Shown here one piece after another: positions 58,101 to 60,197 of a stretch of 64,000 bases of DNA. A program made the position numbers and the translations under genes. The notes beneath the pieces were generated by a model that was not told the origin of the DNA, did no database searches, and was given only the letters and a program-made list of their open reading frames with translations. Position 1 is the stretch's first letter. The number at the start of each line of letters is the position of its first letter. The stretch is from Arion vulgaris (taxonomy: Eukaryota > Mollusca > Gastropoda > Stylommatophora > Arionidae), in NCBI GenBank assembly GCA_020796225.1, contig CM036767.1, forward strand, positions 10,651,927 through 10,715,926. The letters run 5' to 3'.

Positions 58101-60197
58101 AAAATGAAGCTAAGTGGTTTAATACGGGTTTGGTATCATCATATTGCGCTCACAATGTAAGCTTCTGAAATGTATTCAATATAAAGGTCTGCATATAGCC
58201 CTAGAGAATGGACTTCCTTCCTCCCTTTCTTTTGCTTGAAATATTGTCTATATATTCAATGTTGTCTCTTCTATAAACTTCATGTCTTTTGTAGCTCAGA
58301 CAGAGGTTCGTGTAGTTTTCTGTCGAGTGTTGTTTCATTAGGCCAGTGAGCTTGGCTCAGTATGTCATATTCGGGCAGTCTTGAAGTATGTATTCTGCAG
58401 TCTGATGTGCCTGTTCACATGTACACATGGCTGAATTGCCAATCTTGAATTTTGTATACATGTGGTTGCAGAGTCGATTTGTGTCCTATTCTGAGGTGCA
58501 GAATGAGAATGGACTGAATCACTACAAGCGTCAACAATTTGCAGAATTACACTTATCTTCGTTCCAGGGCACATGGGTTCGGTGACAATGAGAGAACAGA
58601 TAGACTGGCTGGCTCTGCCACTGTATCAGGAGGGCCAGCCAATGGATAGAGCTGACATTCTGAAGTTCTAAAAGAGTGTGGCCGCAAAGAGGATCATCAT
58701 TTAAACCAATCCACATCAACTGTTAGATTGCAAGAGCTGGGATTGAAGATTGGAGTGGCCAGAAAAGAAAAGCACAACAGGTATATAATTAAGCTCATCA
58801 ATCAAAACATAGGCAGGGTTGACATGAGATCTGTTATATTCAGAACAAATCCCACTAAAACTTGGGAATTTGATCCTGGGACCAAGCTCCTTCAAGGCAG
58901 GTGTACTAACCACTACAATTTCGCTCCTCTCAAATATTTATACCCAGTTGCACAAAATTAGCAGATAAATAATAAATACAATAAAAATTGCAAAACAAGA
59001 CTATGAAGATTATAATAAGACAAACAAGTAGTAATAAAAGAAGTGAACACAATGGATAACTAAAAAATAAAATGTAAAAATATTTTTTGAAAGCTACATA
59101 TCGACCACTTGTTAAACCACTCTTTGTGAATTGTATGTGATCTGAGCTAAGAGCAATTGTACGTTGTGCCAGTTATGCACCTACAAGTTAGGCCAGCACA
59201 ACCGATTTCTGCGATGTTTTTTATTTACTAGGGCAGCTTCCTAGGCCCCAACCTCAGTCGCCTTGTAGGTCACAGTGGTACTATTCTTTGCTTTCCTTGC
59301 AGGTCCTTACACCACACAGATGAAAATAACAAATATGATCTAATGCTGCTGAAGTCATCTAAACTGTTTTTATTTTTTCCACTGGTCACAACGGAAAGTG
59401 ATCAAGCCCCCTTCTCTAGGGCATCTATGTGGGGCAAAACAAAATCTTTCCACCGTGCTCTGTCCCTGGCCATCCTTCACAAGTCTGATTTCCAGTTACA
59501 TCGACGTCTTTACTTTTTTTGTCTTTCCAAATTGCTAAGAACCACACAAAATGTCATCATATCTTCTTATCTTAACACATTTGCGTGAACCGTCAGGGGG
59601 AGAGTTAGTTTTCTATCTTGTGCCAGGTGTGTTGCGCTTGACGTTGTCAGTCCATGCTTTCACAGGGACTCTGAGATGTTATCTATCCATTGTGTTCGTG
59701 GACTGCCTCGTGCTCTGCTCCCTGAGTGTCAATTATTATAGGCATGTGATGGTAGTAAATGTGGTTCCATTCTCATTAGATGGCGAACCACTTGATTCTT
59801 TGCTTCTCGATGTACTGTATGCATGGTATAGTACCAACGATGCTTCTGATATTCTCGTTTCTCACTCTATCTCTCCTTTAACACTGACAGCTTTTCGTAG
59901 ACATCTCATTTCACATGTTGTAATCTTTCTTTCTTGTGTCTTAGTCAAGGGCCATGTTTGGCACTGATAGCAGAGAGTGGAATAAATATGCAGTTTATCA
60001 GTTGTCGTTTGACTGCCATGTTAATGCTTGGATGTTTTAATAGTGTCCTCATAATAGAGCTAAATAGTAGCACAGAGACATGTACTAAAATGAAGAAAAA
60101 AAGGGTTGAACAATGTGACATTCATTACCTCTTTGTCTCCATCAGCCTCATGTTTATTGTACCAAGAGCGTGCATTGTATGTTGCCTTGGCTGGGGA
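19090..60197 (-). CDS. WAPL: WAPL cohesin-release factor, C-terminal 15 exons
   Basis: WAPL releases cohesin rings from chromosomes together with PDS5 and the SA/STAG subunit in the nucleus. Exons in transcript order: 60129-60197, 57857-58015, 55111-55247, 51097-51208, 48034-48276, 46657-46768, 45268-45371, 39887-39963, 37504-37655, 35697-35812, about 30452-30761 (exon 11, duplicated), 29113-29374, 25169-25257, 20935-21030 and 19090-19155. With a 135-base exon 11 the coding sum is 1929 bases: 642 residues and a stop, in frame throughout. The product covers the conserved C-terminal helical-repeat WAPL domain. Landmarks: [117 protein letters not shown]. The PDS5-binding N-terminal half was not found and should lie to the right. 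Comparison with human WAPL is from memory. Confidence 0.95.
19282..19445 (-). repeat. SINE-like family L copy L1
   Basis: CTTCTTCTTCTTGTGTTTG tail, 'atttttgcatgaaggcctgctttcc' and 'agtgtcccccacc'; shared with 31471-31640 and, in reverse, 46190-46365. Lies upstream of WAPL exon 15. Confidence 0.7.
19640..19858. repeat. About 53-bp minisatellite, four units
   Basis: Unit GAAAGTCCTATTTGCTGCCA, CACTCTATGGGGGCATCCAG, AATATCAGTTCAT. The last unit is degenerate. Confidence 0.9.
20035..20400. repeat. About 27-bp minisatellite, 12-14 units
   Basis: Unit CATGTGCACTCACTTGCATA followed by AACATTT; many single-base gaps between units. Confidence 0.88.
20401..20934. other. Intron, no feature
   Basis: Two loosely similar lines 'ggtc.gt.aggtggc.tttcgta' near 20640 and 20680; otherwise unique intron of WAPL. 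Confidence 0.5.
20935..21030 (-). CDS. WAPL: WAPL exon 14
   Basis: 96 bases, phase 0 to 0; acceptor TTTAAACAG, donor GTGAGT. Encodes [20 protein letters not shown] and [12 protein letters not shown], nearly identical to the conserved end of animal WAPL. Confidence 0.95.
21076..21235 (+). pseudogene. LINE-d fragments, 3' end joined to an internal piece
   Basis: 21076-21120 is the LINE-d terminus (GACACTGGGCAACAACGCGG ... GACAAAAGAAGAAGAA). It is followed at once by coding [20 protein letters not shown] of another LINE-d copy, a tail-to-body junction. Confidence 0.75.
21262..21660 (-). pseudogene. LINE-v relic, longest C-terminal copy
   Basis: About 123 codons open on the minus strand: [88 protein letters not shown]. 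Recognisable post-RT region of an RTE-like LINE; no RT core. Confidence 0.82.
21663..22115 (+). pseudogene. LINE-e relic with a 63-bp in-frame tandem array
   Basis: Four copies of a 63-base unit (21663-21880) encode [21 protein letters not shown], each kept in frame. Normal LINE-e order follows: [18 protein letters not shown], then '[20 protein letters not shown]'. The repeated part is the FGHLMRM block. Confidence 0.85.
22141..23084 (+). pseudogene. LINE-f relic with RT core and inverted 5' end
   Basis: The plus strand carries the RT catalytic block as [12 protein letters not shown] (usual F-A-D-D; the first Asp is changed to Asn), then [49 protein letters not shown] and [14 protein letters not shown]. 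One frameshift lies near 22740. On the minus strand, 22141-22285 encodes [20 protein letters not shown], the RT segment that normally precedes the catalytic block. Confidence 0.85.
23222..23605 (+). repeat. Repeat family I copy I2
   Basis: Long copy: CAGATTTCCCC-type start, TTTACTGGGTTTGTCTCC, CAGCCGACCTGCAAGGCAGC, CAATCAAACTACAAG end. Confidence 0.75.
23793..24405. mobile_element. Large foldback (inverted-repeat) element
   Basis: Two arms of about 270-300 bp meet at AAAACAGCTTTTTT near 24105. Matching pieces: CATGGAAACAATACAAAATG, AAATCCTAAGGCTCTGAA, AATGAATTCTGTTTTCACTC, AGGATATATTAAATATT on the left and their complements on the right. Arms differ by scattered changes and small gaps. No coding. 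Ends and target-site duplication not resolved. Confidence 0.85.
24930..25060 (-). pseudogene. RNase H LINE tail fragment
   Basis: Similar to 47092-47215 and to the left end of 41845-42275 ('tttggaatattttcaactgcactatgcacatgtc.taggtgct'). Short and degraded; next to WAPL exon 13. Confidence 0.5.
25169..25257 (-). CDS. WAPL: WAPL exon 13
   Basis: 89 bases, enters at phase 1 (G from exon 12 plus CT gives Ala), leaves at phase 0. Acceptor TGTATTTAG, donor GTATGT. Encodes [20 protein letters not shown] and [10 protein letters not shown], a hallmark WAPL block. Confidence 0.96.
25430..25718 (+). repeat. SINE family D copy D1
   Basis: Starts GGGGACTGCCTAGAGTAGTT, then CTGTGAGACGCCTCATAGCT and TTGTTCGAGTCCCCTGG. 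Body: TACTCAGGACGATAACGTGA, GTAAAGTAATTTACAATGTA; ends AGTTTCTAGAGATGAAAC. This copy lost part of the first B-box-like motif seen in D2. Confidence 0.88.
25735..26360. repeat. 56-bp minisatellite split by SINE A6
   Basis: Unit TCACCTTTACTCCAACAGTC, CTCTTTATTTTCTCAACAAA, CGTCTTTGTTTTCAAA. About four units right of the SINE and two degenerate ones left. Confidence 0.88.
25875..26115 (+). repeat. SINE family A copy A6
   Basis: Complete copy inside the 56-bp array; AAGTCAC occurs at both sides (25871-25877 and 26116-26122). Confidence 0.9.
26459..26812 (-). pseudogene. LINE-z 3' end, RNase H-type LINE tail
   Basis: The minus strand encodes [40 protein letters not shown] and onwards (post-RNase H 'IFRLR..H..LN.HL.r' signature). 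The 3' terminus GCTGGATCATTGAAGAAGAAG matches that at 57283-57690. Confidence 0.8.
26848..27326 (+). repeat. Chimeric SINE: family A head with LINE-y 3' end, copy 1
   Basis: The first ~115 bases are family A head and core up to CGGATGCATGTGTCCGCTAG. Then comes a ~190-base part unique to this chimera (GAATGCTAACCCGAAACAAA ... CATAGGAATTATATCCTACA). The last ~150 bases match the 3' end of LINE-y (GTCCAAGACAAACTCTATGG, AATCCCAATCTAGTG, GCAGAAGAAGAA). TCTCATCCAC (26838-26847) / TCTCATCCAAC (27327-27337) flank it. Confidence 0.88.
27377..27620 (+). repeat. SINE family A copy A8
   Basis: Complete. Perfect 11-base target-site duplication ACTACTTCCAT at 27366-27376 and 27621-27631. Ends CGCAAAGAAGA. 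Confidence 0.93.
27663..27925 (-). repeat. SINE family B copy B7
   Basis: TTCTTCTTCAAACACTCCAT tail, core TCGCCTCTTAAGACATGCCT, head GGCAAAACACAGGCG. Confidence 0.88.
28020..28145 (+). pseudogene. RNase H fragment of a LINE
   Basis: [20 protein letters not shown] in frame, the RNase H 'fvPgH.GvrGNe.AD' motif, with His kept and Glu changed to Asp. It stops where LINE-g begins. Confidence 0.8.
28154..28690 (-). pseudogene. LINE-g relic, RT thumb and C-terminal region
   Basis: The minus strand reads [60 protein letters not shown] and, after a frameshift, [20 protein letters not shown]. Typical RTE-like post-RT order; the linker block '[16 protein letters not shown]' is degenerate. Confidence 0.85.
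28754..28800 (-). repeat. SINE family C copy C6, 3' stub
   Basis: TTCTTCTGATCCAGAAGCAC, then TTGAGCTTTTCAGCTCTTCG; truncated. Confidence 0.7.
28918..28978. repeat. 18-bp tandem repeat, 3-4 units
   Basis: Unit AAAAAAGAATAATAAACC. Confidence 0.9.
29113..29374 (-). CDS. WAPL: WAPL exon 12
   Basis: 262 bases, phase 0 to 1; acceptor ATTGTTTAG, donor GTGAGT. Encodes [15 protein letters not shown], then [20 protein letters not shown], then a lysine/glutamate-rich acidic linker. Vertebrate WAPL has the matching KSGEW-(Q/K)-ET motif followed by an acidic stretch. Confidence 0.96.
29505..29662 (+). repeat. SINE family B copy B8, 3' truncated
   Basis: Head CACGGTGTGGTGCCGCAGCC, core with a few losses, stops at CTACTTGTTGC where the piggyBac-type MITE begins. 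Confidence 0.82.
29663..29886. mobile_element. piggyBac-type MITE, 216 bp, with four internal palindromes
   Basis: TTAA at 29663-29666 and 29883-29886. Terminal inverted repeats CCCTTTAGCTGCTA / TAGCAGTGAAAGGG. Inside, a ~40-base unit repeats four times, each with an ACG..ATT/TAT..ACGT palindrome (ACGTATATATACGT near 29684, then near 29718, 29764 and 29804). No ORF. TTAA targets and CCCTTT ends are piggyBac-like. Confidence 0.88.
29888..29965 (+). repeat. SINE family E fragment
   Basis: CTTTGTGCAATGCAGATGGC, then ATGCCATTTCTGCCAAGAGG, the middle of family E. Confidence 0.6.
30178..30395. repeat. About 38-bp minisatellite next to WAPL exon 11
   Basis: Unit CACTCCTACCAACACCGCTC, ACAGTTCTATCACTACACC, five or six loose copies. 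The motif CTATCACTACACCTA also lies at the junction of the exon 11 duplication. Confidence 0.82.
30395..30746 (-). repeat. Tandem duplication of exon 11 and flanking intron, period about 175-180 bp
   Basis: Copy 1 (30395-30571) and copy 2 (30576-30746) both contain exon 11 coding sequence from ATCAACCTGG onwards plus intron. Copy 1 has an intact frame and a GTAAGT donor. Copy 2 has single-base losses that break the frame and a ruined donor, but holds the natural 5' part of the exon. Confidence 0.85.
30452..30761 (-). CDS. WAPL: WAPL exon 11 (duplicated; exact splice choice unclear)
   Basis: The acceptor GTGTTAG| at 30762 opens TGTCTTGGCTTGTTG (C-L-G-L-L, 30747-30761), continuing in copy 2 until a frameshift. 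The undamaged coding run is copy 1 (30452-30571): [20 protein letters not shown] and [20 protein letters not shown], donor GTAAGT. Copy 1 also has its own possible acceptor GATAGCTAG|. Human WAPL reads [10 protein letters not shown] here, so the ancestral exon was about 135 bases, phase 0 to 0. Either an assembly error or a real lesion. Confidence 0.85.
30890..31460 (-). pseudogene. LINE-y relic: RNase H LINE C-terminal region and 3' end
   Basis: The minus strand encodes a degraded RNase H (SDLRSTLA..., [10 protein letters not shown]), then [20 protein letters not shown] and [20 protein letters not shown] (C-X-C zinc-knuckle-like end), then WLI. The terminus GAATCCCAATCTAGTGAGAA, then TGCAGAAGAAGAAAG, is shared with the chimeric SINEs. 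Confidence 0.85.
31471..31640 (-). repeat. SINE-like family L copy L2
   Basis: TTCTTCTTGCGTTTGGCC tail, 'gaccgatttttgcatgaaggcctgct', 'ttctccgactttag'. Confidence 0.7.
31765..32003 (-). repeat. SINE family A copy A9
   Basis: Complete. ATATGCTATCT (31754-31764) and ATATGTTATCT (32004-32014) flank it, one mismatch. Confidence 0.9.
32004..32984. other. Intron, no recognised feature
   Basis: AT-rich; an A17 run near 32664. An open frame at 32215-32445 shows no homology I recognise and no splice-compatible WAPL match. Confidence 0.5.
32985..33375 (-). pseudogene. LINE-i relic, C-terminal region
   Basis: The minus strand reads frames such as [39 protein letters not shown], then [18 protein letters not shown]. 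Same family as 60880-61190. Confidence 0.75.
33468..33702 (+). repeat. SINE family A copy A10, head degraded
   Basis: Core AGCATGTCGTAGAGGTGACT, end ACAACGCAAAAAGAAG. Confidence 0.85.
33965..34078 (+). repeat. SINE family C copy C4, 5' truncated
   Basis: From GGCAGAATGGCAGAAGAGCT to CCGAGCCGAAGAGCTGAAAG; no tRNA-like head. Confidence 0.75.
34120..34290. repeat. 55-bp tandem repeat, three units
   Basis: Unit AAGAATGGAAGAAAGTCACT, AGTCTATAAGACCAAAGTGC, AATGATGATGGTCAT. Confidence 0.92.
34300..34620 (+). pseudogene. LINE relic, endonuclease-RT linker region
   Basis: Reads '[28 protein letters not shown]', [16 protein letters not shown] and, after stops, [15 protein letters not shown]. The order resembles the RTE linker just before the RT fingers. 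Degenerate, so the family is uncertain. Confidence 0.6.
34697..35076. mobile_element. hAT-type MITE, about 364 bp
   Basis: An 8-base repeat TCTAGACC at 34697-34704 and 35069-35076. The ends ACGTTTCCCAcagtggg and (reverse) AGATTCCCAAACTTTG are imperfect inverted repeats of hAT type. No ORF. Class inferred from the 8-base duplication and TTCCCA ends. Confidence 0.7.
35127..35375 (-). repeat. SINE family E copy E2
   Basis: Minus strand: head GGTCTCTGTGGCTAAGTAGT (A-box-like), B-box-like GGTTCGAGTCGG, then the E body to AATGAAGTCAATCCTTTGGC. Confidence 0.88.
35697..35812 (-). CDS. WAPL: WAPL exon 10
   Basis: 116 bases, phase 1 to 0; acceptor AGTTTTCAG, donor GTATGT. Encodes [20 protein letters not shown] and [18 protein letters not shown]; the P-x-EQRFD motif matches vertebrate WAPL. 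Confidence 0.95.
35881..36190. repeat. Hairpin element M, copy M1
   Basis: Left arm 35881-35950 and right arm 35974-36049 are inverted copies (inner part TTCATCACTTGAATT / AATTCAAGTGATGAA, ~31 of 33 bases paired) with a ~24-base loop. A 3' body to 36190 (CTGTTTCATTCTGGAATTAG) recurs at 52855-53100. Confidence 0.85.
36205..36438 (+). pseudogene. LINE-d 3' end, 5' truncated
   Basis: Begins inside '[22 protein letters not shown]', keeps GRPRKRC and the terminus TGACACTGAGCAACAACCCG, GTAATAGTGTGATGACAAAA, GAAGAA. Confidence 0.82.
36508..36705 (+). repeat. SINE family C copy C5
   Basis: Complete: CCCAGCGTGTTCGTAGCGCG head, B-box-like GCGGTTCAATTCG, tail CTTCTGGATCGAAAGAAAAA. Confidence 0.88.
36730..36955 (-). 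pseudogene. LINE relic, C-terminal block
   Basis: Minus strand: [44 protein letters not shown]. Post-RT block of an RTE-like LINE, near LINE-e. Confidence 0.78.
36960..37190 (+). repeat. Repeat family I copy I3, 3' truncated
   Basis: From ACGATCACCCTTAGACTGAT to GCCGACCTGCAAGGCAGCAG. Confidence 0.75.
37504..37655 (-). CDS. WAPL: WAPL exon 9
   Basis: 152 bases; one base completes the exon 8 codon, leaves at phase 1. Acceptor GACTGTCTAG, donor GTAAGT. Encodes [20 protein letters not shown] and [16 protein letters not shown]; the '[11 protein letters not shown]' part matches 'IGVLLNLTNDN' of vertebrates. Confidence 0.93.
37777..38012 (-). repeat. SINE family B copy B9
   Basis: Complete apart from a worn tail; head CAGCACCACACGGCG at 37997-38011. 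Its right edge coincides with the start of the 84-bp array. Confidence 0.88.
38012..38630. repeat. 84-bp minisatellite, seven units
   Basis: Unit CTGCCGACAACTAGATTCAT, GGAGACAACAGAATACAAGA, CATGGCCTTGTGAGACTAAT, CTGAAAGTTAAAGTGTGGGA, plus ACCC. The period is a multiple of three and lacks stops in several frames, which gives long open frames on both strands. Units near 38220-38280 and 38550 have lost bases. Confidence 0.93.
38733..39093 (-). repeat. SINE-like family J copy J3
   Basis: Body order as in J2: GATTGGACCATCATCATTGC, GGTGAGGGTCCCGTG, 'aggtaaaggctttccagtctgctcttctc', CCGTCTCCGATAGG, CAGATGGCTCC. Confidence 0.78.
39228..39485 (-). repeat. Repeat family I copy I4
   Basis: Reverse copy; CTGCTGCCTTGCAGGTCGGC near 39270 to ATGGGGAGATCTGGTACATC near 39470. 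Confidence 0.75.
39520..39592 (+). repeat. SINE family B copy B10, 3' part
   Basis: CTCAGATCACATACAAATCA to ATATGGAGCGTTCGAAGAAG. Confidence 0.8.
39887..39963 (-). CDS. WAPL: WAPL exon 8
   Basis: 77 bases, phase 0 to 2; acceptor CTGACTTCCAG, donor GTAACG. Encodes [20 protein letters not shown] and LQSCT-R (last codon shared with exon 9). It aligns with V-T-V-H-N-P-E-N-Q-S-Y-L-I-A-Y-K of the human protein and fills exactly the gap between exons 7 and 9. Confidence 0.93.
40101..40430 (+). repeat. Second type of chimeric SINE with family A head
   Basis: GTCTGAGTGGTTACCGGGTC to a core GCATGTCATAAGCGGTGACT, then a different 3' part (GCTATCCCGCCTGTAAAAAC, CTACAGAAACCACAACCAGA, 'gggagagatctgggaaaagatggctttgg') ending GGTGATCGGTGAAGAAG. 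The 3' part matches neither family A, B nor LINE-y. Confidence 0.75.
40458..40998 (+). repeat. Chimeric SINE: family A head with LINE-y 3' end, copy 2
   Basis: Same structure as 26848-27326. A perfect 12-base target-site duplication ATACCACAGTTT at 40446-40457 and 40999-41010 shows it moved as one unit. Ends CCCAATCTAGTGAGAACGAA, GAAGAAGAA. A short duplicated stretch (CAATGAGGAATCTGATA) lies near 40665-40700. Confidence 0.92.
41040..41515 (+). pseudogene. LINE-b-like relic without finger
   Basis: Reads [40 protein letters not shown], then shifted [20 protein letters not shown] and [19 protein letters not shown]. It ends with a stop after PQH; no C2H2 finger seen. Confidence 0.82.
41516..41800. 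other. Intron, no feature
   Basis: AT-rich; A-run at 41582; nothing supported. Confidence 0.5.
41801..42275 (-). pseudogene. RNase H LINE tail (R4)
   Basis: About 143 codons open on the minus strand: [20 protein letters not shown] (RNase H His/Glu motif kept), [60 protein letters not shown], then W-T-C-P-M-C. The best preserved RNase H tail in the window, but without an RT. Confidence 0.85.
42451..44685 (+). mobile_element. piggyBac transposon relic, 2235 bp
   Basis: TTAA at 42447-42450 precedes CACTTTATTGACTC. The right end, read in reverse, begins CACTTTGCTGACCAGC (10 of the first 12 bases equal) and is followed by TAAA, a decayed TTAA. A piggyBac-like transposase relic lies between. It sits in the WAPL intron between exons 8 and 7. 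Confidence 0.85.
42720..44137 (+). pseudogene. piggyBac-like transposase, inactive
   Basis: Pieces in order: an acidic N-terminal remnant ([20 protein letters not shown]), [19 protein letters not shown], the best frame 43244-43651 with [20 protein letters not shown] and [11 protein letters not shown], then [20 protein letters not shown] and [10 protein letters not shown] cysteine-rich end (CKLC...CLPLCLTLC...YHTVEDY) corresponds to the family's C-terminal domain. Several stops and frameshifts separate them. Confidence 0.88.
44686..45267. repeat. 30-bp tandem repeat at 44810-44925 in otherwise plain intron
   Basis: Unit TTTTATTATTGTCACAATTT, CCTGTCGTCA, about four copies; the rest is AT-rich intron. 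Confidence 0.85.
45268..45371 (-). CDS. WAPL: WAPL exon 7
   Basis: 104 bases, phase 1 to 0; acceptor TGTCTGCAG, donor GTAAGA. Encodes [20 protein letters not shown] and [15 protein letters not shown], matching the 'AERCLRVLES' region. Confidence 0.96.
45520..46190 (+). repeat. 55-bp satellite, about 12 units, running into SINE L3
   Basis: Unit ATAAGAAATCTAGCTAGCAT, ATGTGGTAGGGTCACCGGTG, AGTGGACTATGCAGG. Units at the right edge are more worn. GGTAGGGTCACCAGT.AGTG.ACT is also the start of the L3 head at 46190, so the unit includes a tRNA-like A-box region. Confidence 0.93.
46190..46365 (+). repeat. SINE-like family L copy L3
   Basis: Head TTGGTAGGGTCACCAGTAGT, B-box-like GGGTTCAATTCC, then 'gaaagcaggtcttcatgcaaaaatccgtc' as in L1/L2 reversed. 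Confidence 0.75.
46377..46614 (-). repeat. SINE family B copy B11
   Basis: Complete. Perfect 11-base target-site duplication AAATCTTATCT at 46366-46376 and 46615-46625. It lies 42 bases past the exon 6 donor. Confidence 0.94.
46657..46768 (-). CDS. WAPL: WAPL exon 6
   Basis: 112 bases, phase 0 to 1; acceptor ATTTGACAG, donor GTGAGT. Encodes [20 protein letters not shown] and [17 protein letters not shown], nearly the vertebrate sequence. Confidence 0.97.
46850..47070 (+). repeat. Repeat family I copy I5, 3' truncated
   Basis: CATCACCGCTTAGACTGATG to CAGCCGACGTGCAAGGCAGC. Confidence 0.75.
47092..47215 (-). pseudogene. RNase H LINE tail fragment
   Basis: GACATGCCCATAGGTGCTTC and 'ccagtgactaaccatccattcaatgtggattgataa'; same family as the left ends of 41801-42275 and 49035-49430. 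Confidence 0.6.
47640..47900 (+). repeat. SINE-like family L copy L4, weak
   Basis: B-box-like AGGTTCGAGGCC at 47683-47694 and an L-type end 'gataaggtaagcaaaccatcacgcaaaaatcagacagatgcgccatga'. Degenerate. Confidence 0.5.
48034..48276 (-). CDS. WAPL: WAPL exon 5
   Basis: 243 bases, phase 0 to 0; acceptor TTTTGCTTAG, donor GTAAGT. Encodes [40 protein letters not shown], then a helical K/Q/E-rich stretch to EIDLGFVS. The [11 protein letters not shown] motif is diagnostic of WAPL. The extra AG choices at the 5' edge leave a few residues of doubt. Confidence 0.96.
48370..48735 (+). pseudogene. RNase H LINE C-terminal tail (R5)
   Basis: [20 protein letters not shown], then [40 protein letters not shown]. 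This is the 'G.T..T.RTGRLGG' C-terminal tail of the R family. Confidence 0.82.
48905..49030. repeat. About 37-bp tandem repeat, 3-4 units
   Basis: Unit CTGAGGCAAACCGAATGCCC, TACCTAAAATGATATC. Confidence 0.88.
49035..49430 (-). pseudogene. RNase H LINE tail (R6)
   Basis: [20 protein letters not shown] (His of the GH pair changed to Gln), [20 protein letters not shown], then the C-terminal region. Inactive. Confidence 0.84.
49560..49990 (-). pseudogene. LINE-h relic, RT thumb to C terminus
   Basis: Minus strand: [20 protein letters not shown], '[25 protein letters not shown]', GRIEMV, then '[32 protein letters not shown]'. Broken frames of a LINE post-RT region. Confidence 0.7.
50020..50425 (+). 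repeat. Repeat family I copy I6
   Basis: Long copy continuing past CCCCAATCAGACTACAAGGC into GTAGTTCCCTGCGATCGGAA and 'ctctgctgggctttccagttcttctgcac'. Confidence 0.78.
50430..51096. other. Intron, mostly plain; RNase H LINE scrap at 50775-50875
   Basis: The scrap CACTCCGGCAGACCCATAGG, TGCTCAGTCTCCCCAAACAG is the reverse of the R5 terminus. The remainder is AT-rich. Confidence 0.6.
51097..51208 (-). CDS. WAPL: WAPL exon 4
   Basis: 112 bases; one base completes Ser with exon 3, leaves at phase 0. Acceptor TCCTTCCCAG, donor GTAAGT. Encodes [20 protein letters not shown] and [26 protein letters not shown] is invariant in animal WAPL. Confidence 0.97.
51209..51614. other. Intron; tRNA-like scrap at 51335-51480
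   Basis: Reverse sequence around 51420-51480 (GGATCGAACACAGGTCTCCT, AATCCATTTGTCTAATCATC) could be a tRNA-derived SINE head; too degraded to assign. Confidence 0.4.
51615..51863 (-). pseudogene. RNase H LINE C-terminal tail (R7)
   Basis: About 82 codons: [57 protein letters not shown]. The 'GHCRLN.HLHR.G......C.C...eQt.eH.lq.CP' tail is clear. Confidence 0.88.
51906..52212 (+). repeat. SINE family D copy D2, most complete
   Basis: Head GGACTGCCTAGAGTAGTTGA (A-box-like); two B-box-like motifs, GGGTTCGAACC at 51968 and TTGTTCGAGTCCCC at 51992; body GGACGATAACGTGAGTACCT, GTAAAGTAATTTACAATGTC. Confidence 0.92.
52213..52854. other. Intron, no feature
   Basis: AT-rich, short A-rich runs; an open frame at 52443-52676 has no recognisable relatives. 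Confidence 0.5.
52855..53100 (+). repeat. Element M copy M2, left arm missing
   Basis: AATTCAAGTGATGAACAGTT, TTGTGTTGCTACATTAGACG, CTGTTTCATTCTGGAATTAG, 'ggcacaggaatggagcaatt'. Only the right arm and body of M1 remain. Confidence 0.82.
53463..53880. repeat. About 85-bp direct repeats flanking SINE B12
   Basis: CATCAATTGAGCTCCTCAGG ... TTACTGTAGTTGACTTGCAT (53461-53545) recurs as ATCAATTGAGCCCCTCAGG ... GTAGAGTCAACTTGCAT (53798-53876). Too long and diverged for a target-site duplication. Confidence 0.8.
53549..53789 (-). repeat. SINE family B copy B12
   Basis: TTTCTTCTTCGAACGCTCAA tail; core partly deleted (CTTCATCTCTTACGACATGC); head GACCCGGCACCACACAGCG. Confidence 0.88.
54170..54650 (-). 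pseudogene. RNase H LINE tail (R8)
   Basis: Minus strand: [20 protein letters not shown] (RNase H NEkAD motif), then a lysine-rich linker, [18 protein letters not shown] and, in the next frame, [20 protein letters not shown]. Frameshifted. Confidence 0.82.
54767..55028 (+). repeat. SINE family E copy E3
   Basis: A-box-like GGTCTCTGTGGCTAAGTGGT, B-box-like AGGTTCGAATTC, end AATGATGTCAATTCTTCGGC repeated twice (54973 and 55000). Confidence 0.9.
55111..55247 (-). CDS. WAPL: WAPL exon 3
   Basis: 137 bases, phase 0 to 2; acceptor TTAATTTCAG, donor GTATAT. Encodes [45 protein letters not shown]. Aligns with ELYTVV-x-HVK of vertebrates. Confidence 0.97.
55345..55425. repeat. Short tandem repeat, about 28 bp, 2-3 units
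   Basis: ATTTTAACAGCCTCAGCTGC recurs. Confidence 0.8.
55644..55883 (-). repeat. SINE family E copy E4
   Basis: Full length; perfect 12-base repeat ATAGTCTCATAT at 55630-55641 and 55888-55899 flanks it as a target-site duplication. Confidence 0.93.
55905..56830 (-). repeat. Repeat family I copy I7, longest
   Basis: About 0.9 kb. Left part (55905-56450) is GC-rich and absent from shorter copies. It has two units of ~130 bp (GAGCACGGC.AAAACT.ATG, 'gcagacaagcatggc'). Right part equals I2/I6. Open frames on both strands reflect GC content and repetition. Class unknown. Confidence 0.78.
57011..57267 (+). repeat. SINE family B copy B13, full length
   Basis: GTCGCCGGTGTGGTGCCGGG, AAAGAATAGTACCACTGCTA, TACCCAAGTAAATAAAAAG, AGATCACATACAAATCACAC, ATCGTTCGAAGAAG. 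Useful reference copy for the family. Confidence 0.92.
57283..57690 (-). pseudogene. LINE-z 3' end, second copy
   Basis: Collinear with 26459-26812 (TGTTTGTAAGTTGTTCTTTT, 'ttatctggccttggaggaaggagg'). Same terminus, GCTGGATTACTGAAGAAGAA on the minus strand. Confidence 0.82.
57857..58015 (-). CDS. WAPL: WAPL exon 2
   Basis: 159 bases, phase 0 to 0; acceptor TTTAG (57-base upstream context is AT-rich), donor GTAATG. Encodes [53 protein letters not shown]. The 'PT-x-x-Y...LK' part aligns with human; the first half is a variable linker. Confidence 0.9.
58230..58510 (-). pseudogene. RNase H LINE tail (R9), minus piece
   Basis: Reads [20 protein letters not shown], '[18 protein letters not shown]', similar to the LINE-y tail. 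It meets a plus-strand piece head to head near 58520. Confidence 0.6.
58530..58860 (+). pseudogene. RNase H LINE tail (R10), plus piece
   Basis: [20 protein letters not shown] in frame pieces, then [20 protein letters not shown] and [18 protein letters not shown], the 'G...G..RK......LiN....G..dm.slr' C-terminal tail. Confidence 0.75.
59083..59322 (-). repeat. SINE family B copy B14
   Basis: GAAAGCTACATATCGACCAC tail without the (TTC)n run; core shortened (TCAGTCGCCTTGTAGGTCAC). Confidence 0.88.
59600..59940 (-). pseudogene. LINE-e relic, C-terminal region
   Basis: Minus strand: [24 protein letters not shown] frames aligning with '[19 protein letters not shown]', MEPHLLP-like and '[12 protein letters not shown]'-like blocks, broken by small indels. 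Confidence 0.72.
60129..60197 (-). CDS. WAPL: WAPL exon 1 of this window
   Basis: 69 bases, phase 0 to 0; acceptor CATCAATAG, donor GTAATG. Encodes [20 protein letters not shown] and DKE. Human WAPL has S-P-T-K-A-V-Y-N-A-R-H-W at this point, so upstream exons must exist. I did not find one in 60198-64000. Confidence 0.9.
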
